From an uncultured Flavobacteriales bacterium (GTDB taxonomy: Bacteria; Bacteroidota; Bacteroidia; Flavobacteriales; Crocinitomicaceae), in NCBI GenBank assembly GCA_946478775.1, contig CAMLDR010000110.1, forward strand, positions 1 through 14,149: a stretch of DNA of 14,149 nucleotides, in the 5' to 3' direction. This document shows, one piece after another, positions 6,481 to 14,129 of this stretch. The position numbers and the translations under genes are program-made. Each line of letters begins with the position of its first letter. Position 1 is the first letter of the stretch. A model generated the notes under the pieces. It saw nothing but the letters and a program-made list of their open reading frames with translations. It was not told the DNA's origin and made no database searches.

Positions 6481-8725
6481 TCTTTGCCTGTTTTAATTGA
6501 TGAAACATGCCGTTTAACCGCGAGCCGATGTTGTGCTTTGTTGCAGGTTCATTGACGTAGTATGACCGGTCTAAGACCAATTCTCCGGTTTGCAGGTCCA
6601 GAACGTAGAATTGCCAGTCGGAATAATGCCCAGAAAGAATGGCAATCGGAAAGTAAACCAATCCGACCGGAAGCAAAACGGTAAACAGCGCTATATTTCC
6701 GAAGTACAAATCCGGTGCATAGGTGTGCTGGTATTCCAGGAACAGTAATTTCTCTGTTTTGAATTTGGAGTGGATGCGGTTCAAATCCGGGACGTCCAGT
6801 ACAAAGTAATCATTCTCCTTATCACTGATTGCACGCGTCAAACTGCGCTGCAGCATGGAGTAATCATTCCAGTCTTCCGCGCTCAATGTCTCCAGGTCTT
6901 TCAGGCTCAGGCTTTTCACCTGCATATTCAGATCTTCTGCATTGGTATACATCTCTTTGAAAACCAGGTCTCTTGTTTTGAAGGTCTTAAACACATCAAT
7001 TTCAGACCTGGAGGTCTCAAAAACTGCCGGTTGAAAGATCAGCATGGAATCCATCTCCAAATGCACTTCATTGTCGTACTTGAAATATTCCAAATCTTCC
7101 TGTTCCGCATCTGTCATTAAGTTGAATTCGTCCTTATCCTTATCCGAAATCCCTTTTTTAAGGGAAGACTGCTTGAACCGTTTGATAAAGCTGCTGTCCC
7201 GGATGATATCCGAAATTCCATACATGTAGAATTTTGTTGAATCAATCCCAAAGTCTTCCGTCACTCCTTTGGATTGATTCTCAATCACTGCGTATTTGTC
7301 CCACTCGAACCCACGCAATTGCGATTTCGACGAAGTATCCTGTTTCAGGTTTTTCAGGTACGCCAGGGTTTCCACGAAATTCTTGGAAGAGAACTTTTCT
7401 GTTTCAAAATCATCGCTTTTCACCAAGAGATGAATGGCCGTTTCATAACATTTCTTCGCAACTACGCTGGTGGTATCGGCATGATATGCATCGTAAATGA
7501 CACGCAGTCCCATTGCCAGTTTTCCCGTTTTCGGAAGCACCGCAATAAATTGGTTCAGGATGGAGATCTGTCCTTCGTAATAACGCTGTTTTCTGCGGTC
7601 CAATGAGTATCCGGAAGAGATTCTGTAATTTTCCTTTTTGATCGCATTTTTCATAATATCCAGCCATGCCTGCGATTTGTAATTTCTCAGGAAGTCTGAT
7701 TCCGGATATTTTTTTTCCAGGATATAAATGGCGTAAAGGGCTTCAACCGGTTCTTCCGAATAGACTTTATTTAACACGTATTCGAAGCGTGCCACATCGC
7801 GGATATGGAAGAACTCCAGGCTGTCTTCATATAAAACCTGCTTTTCCCATTCTTTGAACTTGCCAATCTGGTCTGTTACCTGCTCTTTGCGTTTTGCCAG
7901 GTTCGGGTGAGACATCAGGTAATCATTGTATTTAAACTTGGCTGAGATCTCATTCCGCTTAAAGTCAAAATACATTTCGGGAACATACATCTCACCTGTA
8001 TTGAAATAGCCTTTATCCAGTTTCAGTTCTTCAAACGGCAGGTACGAATAGAGCAGTACATCAAAGGTCTTGTTTATCTCACTTGATCGGTAACCGGCAT
8101 CGTGAACCATTTTAACCGCCAAACGGTCGGCCTCCAGCTCATTTTCACGGGAATAATTACTCAGAAAACGGGCCCTTTCGTTGTAAGAATAGAATTTTTC
8201 TTTGGTTGCGTATTCAAAGAGGTCCAGAACATGGTGTTCCTGGTAATGAATGATCTCATGTGAGAGAACGAATGCCAGCTGAGCTTCCGAAGTGACCTGT
8301 GCGATTAATCCGGTAGTGACAAAAACGATTCCCTGCCTGGTAGAAAAAGCATTTGCTTCGGTAGAATTGTAGGTATAAAAACGCAGCTTCCCCCTGAGAT
8401 CCGTTTCACCGGCAATCAGCTTGTCGCCCAATTTCTGAAGGTAGTTACTGATGGTGTCTCCAAAGGTCACATTTCCGGAATGCAAAATTTCATCAATGGA
8501 ATAGTTGATTTGCTCAACGAAAAATTCTCTTTTCTTGCTAGTGAGTGATTTCAGGTCTTCCCGGGTATCCTGCCTGATTTTTATCAGTGTGGAATTCGAA
8601 AAGTCTTTCGGGACCGGACCTTTACTGCAAAGTGGTTTGTATTGATTAAAATTGCTCTGTCCTATCGATTGAAACACGACAATCAAAGCACCTATAAGCA
8701 GGTTTGTCCTTTTGCTGTATCTCAT
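6470..8725 (-). CDS. Exported M48-family zinc metallopeptidase with long C-terminal extension, 751 aa
   Basis: This is a gluzincin-type zinc protease. The zinc-binding motif HEIIH is at residues 156-160 (Glu157 catalytic) and the third ligand is probably Glu196 in ENELEAD, spaced as in family M48. The preceding EANAFSTRQGIVFVTTGL (123-140) is the usual M48 substrate-strand region. The N-terminus (residues 1-22, NLLIGALIVVF then SIGQ) looks like a signal peptide, placing it in the periplasm like BepA-type M48 proteases of outer-membrane quality control. The protease domain ends near residue 300. The remaining 450 residues are largely helical and polar, probably repeats of TPR kind in the middle, then a hydrophobic segment at about 678-697 (IALFTVLLPVGLVYFPIAIL) and a short terminal domain I cannot name. 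Its ATG overlaps the nadE stop by 4 bases, and the barrel gene overlaps its end by 11 bases, so it is the middle gene of an operon. Confidence 0.9.
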   Translation of the reverse strand: MRYSKRTNLLIGALIVVFQSIGQSNFNQYKPLCSKGPVPKDFSNSTLIKIRQDTREDLKSLTSKKREFFVEQINYSIDEILHSGNVTFGDTISNYLQKLGDKLIAGETDLRGKLRFYTYNSTEANAFSTRQGIVFVTTGLIAQVTSEAQLAFVLSHEIIHYQEHHVLDLFEYATKEKFYSYNERARFLSNYSRENELEADRLAVKMVHDAGYRSSEINKTFDVLLYSYLPFEELKLDKGYFNTGEMYVPEMYFDFKRNEISAKFKYNDYLMSHPNLAKRKEQVTDQIGKFKEWEKQVLYEDSLEFFHIRDVARFEYVLNKVYSEEPVEALYAIYILEKKYPESDFLRNYKSQAWLDIMKNAIKKENYRISSGYSLDRRKQRYYEGQISILNQFIAVLPKTGKLAMGLRVIYDAYHADTTSVVAKKCYETAIHLLVKSDDFETEKFSSKNFVETLAYLKNLKQDTSSKSQLRGFEWDKYAVIENQSKGVTEDFGIDSTKFYMYGISDIIRDSSFIKRFKQSSLKKGISDKDKDEFNLMTDAEQEDLEYFKYDNEVHLEMDSMLIFQPAVFETSRSEIDVFKTFKTRDLVFKEMYTNAEDLNMQVKSLSLKDLETLSAEDWNDYSMLQRSLTRAISDKENDYFVLDVPDLNRIHSKFKTEKLLFLEYQHTYAPDLYFGNIALFTVLLPVGLVYFPIAILSGHYSDWQFYVLDLQTGELVLDRSYYVNEPATKHNIGSRLNGMFHQLKQAKNDY

Positions 8726-9498
8726 TTAATGTCTTTCGGAAGTATACAAACCGGAATTGGTTCCATTTTGTGCCTGTTCGCCTTGTTTAATTTACGATAA
8801 ATTTCCAATACTTCTTTCTGACGTGTATTCAGTGTTTCTTCATTTCCCTTAAAATCCATTGCCCATTCCAGTTCGGGGTATGTTGCTCCGATCTGATCTT
8901 CATCCGAACGGCCGTCTTCCCATAAACCGTCTGTGGGTTTAGCTGTCAGGATGGATGCAACAATATTCAAAGCACCGGCCAGTTCAAAAACTTCGGTTTT
9001 AGTCAAATCGGCTATCGGGCTCACGTCTACTCCACCGTCTCCGTATTTGGTAAAGAATCCAACTCCAAAATCTTCTATCTTATTTCCTGTTCCTGCTACC
9101 AGCAATCCGTTTGTCTGACCCAGCGCATACAGCGTTGTCATTCTCAATCTTGCCCTGGAATTGGCCATTGCAAGGTGATTTTGAACGGTGCTTGACGGAA
9201 CAATTTTTTCGAATTGATGAAAAGTATCCGTTAAGTCGATGGTTTGCGCTTCCACATTCGGGAAATTGGTCTGCAGCCAGTCAATGTGCTCTGCAGCTCT
9301 TCCAAATTCAGCCTTTGTCTGACGGATCGGCATATTCAAGGCCAGCACTTTCAATCCTGTTTTTGCACAAAGTACCGAAGTCACAGCACTATCCACTCCT
9401 CCTGATATCCCGATGACAAATCCGTTTACTCCTGCATTTAAAGCGTATTGCTTCAACCAGTTTGATATATAATCGATTACTTCTAGTTCTTTTTCCAT
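8722..9498 (-). CDS. nadE: NAD+ synthetase, ammonia-dependent type, 258 aa
   Basis: This converts nicotinic acid adenine dinucleotide to NAD+ with ATP and ammonia, the last step of NAD synthesis, in the cytoplasm. The PP-loop ATP pyrophosphatase motif SGGVDS is at residues 32-37. It is followed by GTGNKIED (136-143), KYGDGGVD (151-158) and the KPTDGLWEDGRSDEDQIG block (187-204) that is diagnostic for NadE, with the basic NRHK near the end. The length matches the short ammonia-using form, and no glutaminase (nitrilase) domain is fused. It is the first gene of a tightly overlapping operon with an M48 protease and an outer-membrane barrel. The start ATG (9496-9498) has AGGA 5 bases upstream. Only 80 bases separate it from the upstream minus-strand gene, and the terminator there lies in between. 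TATTTTTA at 9511-9518 is a weak promoter candidate. Confidence 0.97.
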   Translation of the reverse strand: MEKELEVIDYISNWLKQYALNAGVNGFVIGISGGVDSAVTSVLCAKTGLKVLALNMPIRQTKAEFGRAAEHIDWLQTNFPNVEAQTIDLTDTFHQFEKIVPSSTVQNHLAMANSRARLRMTTLYALGQTNGLLVAGTGNKIEDFGVGFFTKYGDGGVDVSPIADLTKTEVFELAGALNIVASILTAKPTDGLWEDGRSDEDQIGATYPELEWAMDFKGNEETLNTRQKEVLEIYRKLNKANRHKMEPIPVCILPKDIK

Positions 9499-9511
9499 AA
9501 ATCCTGATAGT

Positions 9512-9556
9512 AAAAATAAAAAAAAATCCCGTCCCGACTGAGCCGGAACGGGATTT
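9512..9556 (-). terminator. Intrinsic terminator of the 286-aa barrel gene
   Basis: Read on the minus strand, arms AAATCCCGT and ACGGGATTT (9524-9532 with 9548-9556) form a 9-bp stem, extended inward by CCG/CGG pairs after a mismatch. They are followed by a long T run (9512-9526). It begins 22 bases after the barrel gene's stop at 9579 and lies 14 bases before the nadE start, so it separates the two transcription units. Confidence 0.88.
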
Positions 9557-9578
9557 CTAAAAAGGATTTATATATTCT

Positions 9579-10439
9579 TTAGAATAAGATCCCAATTTTC
9601 AGACAAAACTGGGTCTGGGTAGTTTTCAAACCGAAATAATCGCTTGAACCCGGAGCTCCCGGATTTCTGTTGAATAATGTTTTATTCTTTCCGCTTCCCT
9701 CGATATTGATTGGTGTCAAACCGTAGTAGAAACCTAATTCAGCAAACAACATCGTATTTCCTGTAAAGTTCCATTGAGCACCACCGGCCAAACCTAATGC
9801 ACAACGAATGATGCTTACGTCATTTCCGTATGGTGTCTTCATTCCTTCCATTTCAGAAGTCGCTTTCGGATATACTGTTGACCCTGATTCAATTGCATCA
9901 ATAGTTGTTCCATTTGCTCCGTTTCCGAAGATGTTACCCACGTCTGTCTTCGTTGATTTTATCAGGAAACTGGTTCTTGCTCCGAATTTTCCATAGTAAC
10001 GGAAATCTCCCAAAGCGTTTGTACGGAACATTAGCATGGTTGGGATAGTTGCATAAATATTCTTATACTTTCTTCCTGTCAATTGGAATACATCATCCGT
10101 ATTCGGATCTTTCACGTCCTCTTCCTGGATGATTGTTTTATCGTTATAATAATAGTACGCGTTTTTAACTCCCGTCATTGCCAATTTATAGGATTCAAAA
10201 TCAAACTCCAGACCTGTTGAAAAACCAATGTTCTCATTGAAGTTGAAATTGATGTTTAATCCAAATGCATTCTGAACGCCAACACCATCTTTTTCAATGG
10301 ATGTTGTTCCGGGTTTTGTGAAATTCAAACCCAATTGATAAGCCAGACCCATGTTCACTTTTTTACCTGAATCATCCGCTTGTCCAAAAACTGCAGCAGA
10401 AAAAGTTACTGCCAAACATGTTACTATTAATCTTTTCAT
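9579..10439 (-). CDS. Outer-membrane beta-barrel protein (PorT/OmpA-like fold), 286 aa
   Basis: A signal peptide spans residues 1-20 (MKRLIVTCLAVTFSAAVFGQ), followed by amphipathic strands with the Gly/aromatic alternation of outer-membrane barrels (VNMGLAYQLGLNF, FGLNINFNFNENIGFSTGLEFDF, FRYYGKFGART, LGLAGGAQWNF, MLFAELGFYYGL). The final strand QFCLKIGILF ends in Phe, the classical signal for barrel assembly. It resembles the 'outer membrane beta-barrel protein' families common in Bacteroidota; the cargo or partner is unknown. An in-frame start at 10505 would add 22 residues, but the promoter box at 10459-10466 lies inside that extension and the true signal peptide starts at the ATG of 10437-10439. 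It is divergent from gldB and has its own terminator, so it is a single-gene unit placed between nadE and gldB. Confidence 0.85.
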   Translation of the reverse strand: MKRLIVTCLAVTFSAAVFGQADDSGKKVNMGLAYQLGLNFTKPGTTSIEKDGVGVQNAFGLNINFNFNENIGFSTGLEFDFESYKLAMTGVKNAYYYYNDKTIIQEEDVKDPNTDDVFQLTGRKYKNIYATIPTMLMFRTNALGDFRYYGKFGARTSFLIKSTKTDVGNIFGNGANGTTIDAIESGSTVYPKATSEMEGMKTPYGNDVSIIRCALGLAGGAQWNFTGNTMLFAELGFYYGLTPINIEGSGKNKTLFNRNPGAPGSSDYFGLKTTQTQFCLKIGILF

Positions 10440-10458
10440 AAGTTCTCTAAAAGTGAGC

Positions 10459-10466
10459 CAAATATA
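10459..10466 (-). promoter_or_regulatory. Bacteroidota-type -7 promoter box for the 286-aa barrel gene
   Basis: On the minus strand this reads TATATTTG, an exact TAnnTTTG match, 20 bases before the ATG at 10439. The expected leader is about 13 bases. No clear -33 box at the usual distance. It is part of a 67-base divergent region shared with gldB. Confidence 0.55.
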
Positions 10467-10492
10467 GTTTCTTTCATTGAAACTAGAATGAT

Positions 10493-10500
10493 TATTTTTG
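10493..10500 (+). promoter_or_regulatory. Possible -7 promoter box for gldB, adjoining the start codon
   Basis: TATTTTTG matches TAnnTTTG and ends 6 bases before the gldB ATG at 10507. If used, transcription would begin at or within about 1-2 bases of the ATG, giving a leaderless or nearly leaderless message. A TTG triplet lies 13 bases upstream, which is too close for a normal -33 element. Confidence 0.4.
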
Positions 10501-10506
10501 ACCAAT

Positions 10507-11532
10507 ATGAAATTTACACGAAAAATCGGATTCCTCTCTTTAGCAGCACTGGTATCCCTTACTATTCAATCCTGTTCAGACGACATCCTGGATGTAGATA
10601 TTTCCAAAAGCAAGTATCAGCTGGAGAGCATTCACCTGGACAGCATCGTTAAACATACTCCCGAAGAAGGGCTTGGAGAAGAACTTTTTAAACTTTCCCA
10701 AAAATTTCCGGAGATCATCGATTATCAATTCTACTACTGTTACAAAACAGGGCTTCCGCAGGATACTTCTTTCCAGGCAAACTGGTTTGATTTCACCATC
10801 AATCCTTATTATAAACGTTTGTCGGAGAGAATTGATGAAAAATTCCCGAATACGACCCGATCAAAGAAGGTCATTGAAGACGGTTTTAAGCGCATTCAGG
10901 TACACTTGCCGAAAGCCAGGCTTCCCAAAACCATCTTTTTTATGAATTCCTTCTTTTCTTCCAGTATGTATTGCACGAAGAACGAGATCGGGGTTGGACT
11001 GGAACGTTATCTGGGCGCAAAAACGGATGTTATTAAAGAGCTTCCGAATGATGTGTTCTATGAATGGATCAAGGAAGCAATGGAACCGGAATACCTGGAA
11101 CGTGATGCCGTATGCGCCTGGGTTTTGACCCATATTTGCGAACCCGGAAAAGACATGAACAATATTGAAGCGATGGTTCAATGGGGAAAAATCCTTTACA
11201 TCACAAAAGCAGCTTTACCCGAACAGGACGAACGAATCCTGCTTCGATACACTGCCAAAGATTATGAATGGGCCTTAAAAAATGAACGTGCTTTTTGGGA
11301 AAACCTGGTAAAGCACAACCTCTTGTTTACCAGAAGTGAAAGTGATCAGGCTGCTTTCCTTCAGGAAGGTCCTTTCACATCCGGTTTTTCACAAAAGGGC
11401 CCAGACCGTCTGGGACAATTTTTAGGTTATCGGATTATTTGCAGCTACATGGAACAATATGATGTAACTTTGCAGGAATTGATGGACAAACCATACAATG
11501 AACTTTTGTCAGAATACGAAATAAACGATTAA
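10507..11532 (+). CDS. gldB: Gliding-motility lipoprotein GldB, 341 aa
   Basis: GldB is a cell-envelope lipoprotein required for gliding in Flavobacterium johnsoniae; mutants there also lose chitin use and some phage sensitivity. Here the N-terminus has a lipoprotein signal (KFTRKIGFLSLAALVSLTIQSC) with Cys23 as the lipidation site followed by SDD, as is common for Bacteroidota lipoproteins. The body shows family landmarks: EPEYL, QWGKILYITKAALPEQ and, near the end, KGPDRLGQFLGYRIICSYM. The fold is thought to be related to DUF2268 putative proteases, but no HExxH motif is present, so a peptidase role is unlikely. The ATG at 10507 is preferred over a TTG at 10498, because the TTG overlaps a -7 box and adds three residues before the signal. 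gldC follows after 3 bases, so the two are co-translated. Confidence 0.93.
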   Translation: MKFTRKIGFLSLAALVSLTIQSCSDDILDVDISKSKYQLESIHLDSIVKHTPEEGLGEELFKLSQKFPEIIDYQFYYCYKTGLPQDTSFQANWFDFTINPYYKRLSERIDEKFPNTTRSKKVIEDGFKRIQVHLPKARLPKTIFFMNSFFSSSMYCTKNEIGVGLERYLGAKTDVIKELPNDVFYEWIKEAMEPEYLERDAVCAWVLTHICEPGKDMNNIEAMVQWGKILYITKAALPEQDERILLRYTAKDYEWALKNERAFWENLVKHNLLFTRSESDQAAFLQEGPFTSGFSQKGPDRLGQFLGYRIICSYMEQYDVTLQELMDKPYNELLSEYEIND

Positions 11533-11535
11533 AAA

Positions 11536-11883
11536 ATGGAGGAAATAGTAAACAAACGATCTTCAATAACTGTACAAATCGGGCTTAACGCGAATAACTT
11601 ACCTTTAGAAATGCACTGGTCTGCCGATGATGGTGGGATCACCAATGCCCCGGCAAAAGCACTGATGCTTTCCTTGTGGAACCCGGAGGATAACAACACG
11701 ATGAAAATCGACCTTTGGACAAAAGATATGTCCGTGGAGGAAATGAAGCAGTTCTTTCACCAAACCTTGCTTACAATGGCAGATACTTTTGAGAAAGCCA
11801 CAGGAGAAAACCTGATCGCTGAAGATTTGAGAGATTATTGTTACCACTTCGCAGAGAAGATGGATATTATGCCTGAGAAATAA
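11536..11883 (+). CDS. gldC: Gliding-motility protein GldC, 115 aa
   Basis: GldC is a small soluble protein encoded with GldB; in F. johnsoniae it supports efficient gliding and is reported to stabilise GldB. No signal peptide is present, so it is cytoplasmic. Family hallmarks are present: LEMHWSADDGG (25-34), KALMLSLWNPEDNNT, IDLWTKDMSVEEMKQFFHQTLLTMADTFEKATG (about 58-90), and the closing RDYCYHFAEK. The length is normal. The ATG lies 3 bases after the gldB stop in an A-rich stretch, typical of Bacteroidota initiation. The transcript probably ends at the palindrome 16 bases past the stop. No further gliding gene follows. Confidence 0.95.
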   Translation: MEEIVNKRSSITVQIGLNANNLPLEMHWSADDGGITNAPAKALMLSLWNPEDNNTMKIDLWTKDMSVEEMKQFFHQTLLTMADTFEKATGENLIAEDLRDYCYHFAEKMDIMPEK

Positions 11884-11898
11884 TCCGGGATGAAATTA

Positions 11899-11938
11899 AA
11901 AACAGTAGGGGCGGAAAATTTTCCGCCCCTACTGTTTT
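11899..11938. repeat. Perfect 40-base palindrome (TAGGGGCGGAAAA arms), likely bidirectional terminator
   Basis: Twenty-base arms pair without a mismatch about the centre between 11918 and 11919 (ACAGTAGGGGCGGAAAA and its complement). It is followed by TTTTATTT on the plus strand and by TTTTTAATTT on the minus strand, so it can end gldC and the convergent peptidase transcript. The TAGGGGCG...CGCCCCTA pattern resembles intergenic palindromes I recall as repeated in Bacteroidota and cyanobacterial genomes. Confidence 0.8.
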
Positions 11939-11946
11939 ATTTAAAT

Positions 11947-11976
11947 TGTAGGGACGCGATGCATTGCGTCCCTACA
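11947..11976. repeat. Dispersed palindromic repeat, GTAGGGACGC...GCGTCCCTAC type, copy 2
   Basis: This 30-base palindrome is centred on ATGCAT, and all positions pair except one G-T wobble at 11958/11965. It starts 8 bases after the 40-base palindrome and shares its TAGGG(G/A)CG arm design. Its outer arms match those of the copy at 3344-3378. It lies 17 bases beyond the stop codon of the S46 peptidase and may stabilise the 3' ends of both convergent messages. Confidence 0.78.
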
Positions 11977-11993
11977 GGTTTTTATCAATTCAT

Positions 11994-14114
11994 CTATTTC
12001 ACCAATACCATTTCGTCCACCAAATGCTTCGCACCGCAATAGACGTCCATGACCCACATGACATACCGAATATCAACCACAATGTTTCTGCAGCGATTCG
12101 GGTCAAAGTAAAAATCACTCATGGTACTTTCCCAGCTTCTGTCGAAGTTCAGTCCCATCAAGTTTCCGTTTGCATCCAAAACAGGTGATCCTGAATTCCC
12201 GCCGGTGGTGTGATTTGACCCTGTAAAACAAACCCAAAGTTCTCCGTTCTGAGCATAAGAACCGTAATTCTTTGCCTGGTATAGATCAACCATACGCTGA
12301 TCCAGGTCGAAGTCCGGATTCCCTGTATTGTACTTGTCAATCATTCCTTTCAATGTGGTGTGCTCGGTATAGGCCATTCCGTCTACCGGAGCAGATCCTT
12401 CCAGTTGTCCGTAAGTTACCCGCAATGTTGAATTGGCATCCGGCCAGTTTTTCCCGTCGGGGAACATCAGCAGCTTTCCTTCTACAAAATCTTTCAGCAA
12501 AGCATCCATTTCCACATTGTAATCATTTGATCCGGAAACAATTTCATTACGCAGCAAGGTAAAACCCTCTGCAAACAGTTTGTATCCCGGGTCTTTTGCC
12601 AGCTTAGCAAATGATTTCTCTGTCAATTTGCTCAGGAACGCCACATATTTTTCTTTATTAACCAAAATAGACTTCGAATAAATCTCCGAAGACAGCTTTT
12701 GATTGCTCAATGAAGGAATTACAAACCGTTTGTCCAGGTAGTTCTTAAATGCCGGAGTCTGCGCATCAAAGATTCCCTTGTCCACATTTACATCGTAATT
12801 TTTAAAGAAACTTTCCGCACCAGCGATCAGTGACTTGATTTTAGCATCGAGTTCCTTGTTTTCACGGTATTTTCCATAATTACGCTCCAGATCCTCCATA
12901 TTCCTTGCCAGTTTGAAGAACTCAGGTCCTACAAGGAGGTACTCAACAAACAGGGTATAATTGTATTCGTAGACTCCTTTTTCCTCTACCAGTTTATTCA
13001 TCCGGTCAATTAAAGGCGCATACCTGTTCCATTCATCTTTCGAATTGGCTTTTGCAATGTATTCCGCTTCGAACTTTCTTTTTAAAGAAACGGCATCCAA
13101 TTGCTTTAGTCCGTCAATCTGACCAATATACTTTTTCCATGCATTAGCAATTCGTGCCTGCTTTGCCATATACTGGATGCGGGTCAAGTCAGATTTGGTC
13201 ATTGCCTCATTGATCACCCCCAGACTTTTGGTACGCATATCAATTTCCATCGGTCGTTGTTTCTCGATGTAGTACTTCAGGTTTCCGGAAGTTAAATGCT
13301 GCTCAGTCTGACCGGGAAAACCATAAACCATAGTGAAATCACCCTGCTTTCTATCGTTGAATGCAATTTTCAAATGTTTGATTGGCGTATAAGGTACATT
13401 TTCCGTATTGTAAGCTGCCGGCTTATTGTCTTTTCCTGCATAGATGCGGAACACAGAGAAATCTCCCGTATGTCTTGGCCAAACCCAGTTATCCGTATCC
13501 CCACCAAATTTACCTATCGAACTTGGAGGAGCTCCAACCAGACGCACATCGGTAAAGACTTCTTTCACCATCAGGTAAAAACTGTTCCCGTAATCAAAAG
13601 CCTGAACATCTGCCTGGAAATGAGTCCCTCTTGTAGCATCTTCAACCAGTTTCTTCATATTTCGTTTCAGAACTTCTCCGATCTTGTTTCCGTCTTCCAA
13701 TCCCTGAAGACCAAATTTCATCGCTTCCGTAACGTCTTCAATACGAACGATACGTGTTGCTGTTAATCCCGGATTCGTTAGTTCATCGCTAAATTGCTTG
13801 GCCCAAAAACCATTTTTCAGGTAATCGTGTTCTGTTGAAGAATGCTTCTGAACAGCATCCAGTCCGCAGTGGTGATTGGTCAATAACAATCCTTTATCGG
13901 ATACCAATTCTGCTGTACATCCACCCCCAAAATGCATGATCGCATCTTTCAGGGAAGCATTGTTTACCGAATAAATATCTGCGGCGGAAAGTTTCATTCC
14001 CTTTGCTTTCATATCCGATTCAAAGGCTTGAAGCAGCGAAGGAATAAGCATTCCCTCTTCTGCATGAAGAGCAAAGCCAATAAACACTATTAAAGCAACC
14101 AAACAATTTTTCAT
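11994..14114 (-). CDS. dpp11: S46 dipeptidyl peptidase, DPP11-type, 706 aa
   Basis: This is a periplasmic serine exopeptidase that removes dipeptides from the N-terminus of peptides. The signal peptide is residues 1-18 (NCLVALIVFIGFALHA). The chymotrypsin-like halves carry TNHHCG (catalytic His at 81 or 82), RHTGDFSVFR with Asp218, and TTGGNSGSPV with Ser641; the helical domain between them (about 280-560) is the S46-specific insertion. Arg659 lies 18 residues after the catalytic Ser, the position that is Arg673 in P. gingivalis DPP11 and Gly in DPP7, so a preference for Asp or Glu at P1 is predicted. The length fits the family. A longer frame from a TTG at 14139-14141 would add nine residues, but it runs through the promoter box and precedes an obvious signal peptide, so ATG 14112-14114 was chosen. 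It likely feeds amino-acid use from proteins. Confidence 0.95.
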   Translation of the reverse strand: MKNCLVALIVFIGFALHAEEGMLIPSLLQAFESDMKAKGMKLSAADIYSVNNASLKDAIMHFGGGCTAELVSDKGLLLTNHHCGLDAVQKHSSTEHDYLKNGFWAKQFSDELTNPGLTATRIVRIEDVTEAMKFGLQGLEDGNKIGEVLKRNMKKLVEDATRGTHFQADVQAFDYGNSFYLMVKEVFTDVRLVGAPPSSIGKFGGDTDNWVWPRHTGDFSVFRIYAGKDNKPAAYNTENVPYTPIKHLKIAFNDRKQGDFTMVYGFPGQTEQHLTSGNLKYYIEKQRPMEIDMRTKSLGVINEAMTKSDLTRIQYMAKQARIANAWKKYIGQIDGLKQLDAVSLKRKFEAEYIAKANSKDEWNRYAPLIDRMNKLVEEKGVYEYNYTLFVEYLLVGPEFFKLARNMEDLERNYGKYRENKELDAKIKSLIAGAESFFKNYDVNVDKGIFDAQTPAFKNYLDKRFVIPSLSNQKLSSEIYSKSILVNKEKYVAFLSKLTEKSFAKLAKDPGYKLFAEGFTLLRNEIVSGSNDYNVEMDALLKDFVEGKLLMFPDGKNWPDANSTLRVTYGQLEGSAPVDGMAYTEHTTLKGMIDKYNTGNPDFDLDQRMVDLYQAKNYGSYAQNGELWVCFTGSNHTTGGNSGSPVLDANGNLMGLNFDRSWESTMSDFYFDPNRCRNIVVDIRYVMWVMDVYCGAKHLVDEMVLVK

Positions 14115-14129
14115 ATTCACAATTTTGCC

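Noticed and set aside
7234..7857. Several 60-110 codon plus-strand open frames opposite the M48 gene
   Set aside because: They overlap a strongly supported coding region, have no family resemblance, and no start signals; they are shadows of the real frame.
10440..10505. Twenty-two-residue N-terminal extension of the 286-aa barrel protein
   Set aside because: It would bury the signal peptide and runs through the promoter box at 10459-10466; the ATG at 10437-10439 starts a normal signal peptide.
10498..10506. TTG start for gldB three codons upstream
   Set aside because: The TTG is part of the -7 box TATTTTTG, and the downstream ATG gives a standard lipoprotein signal.
13296..13766. 156-codon open frame on the plus strand, antisense to the S46 peptidase gene
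   Set aside because: It lies wholly inside a well-supported gene, its translation has no recognisable domain or signal, and no promoter or start context supports it.
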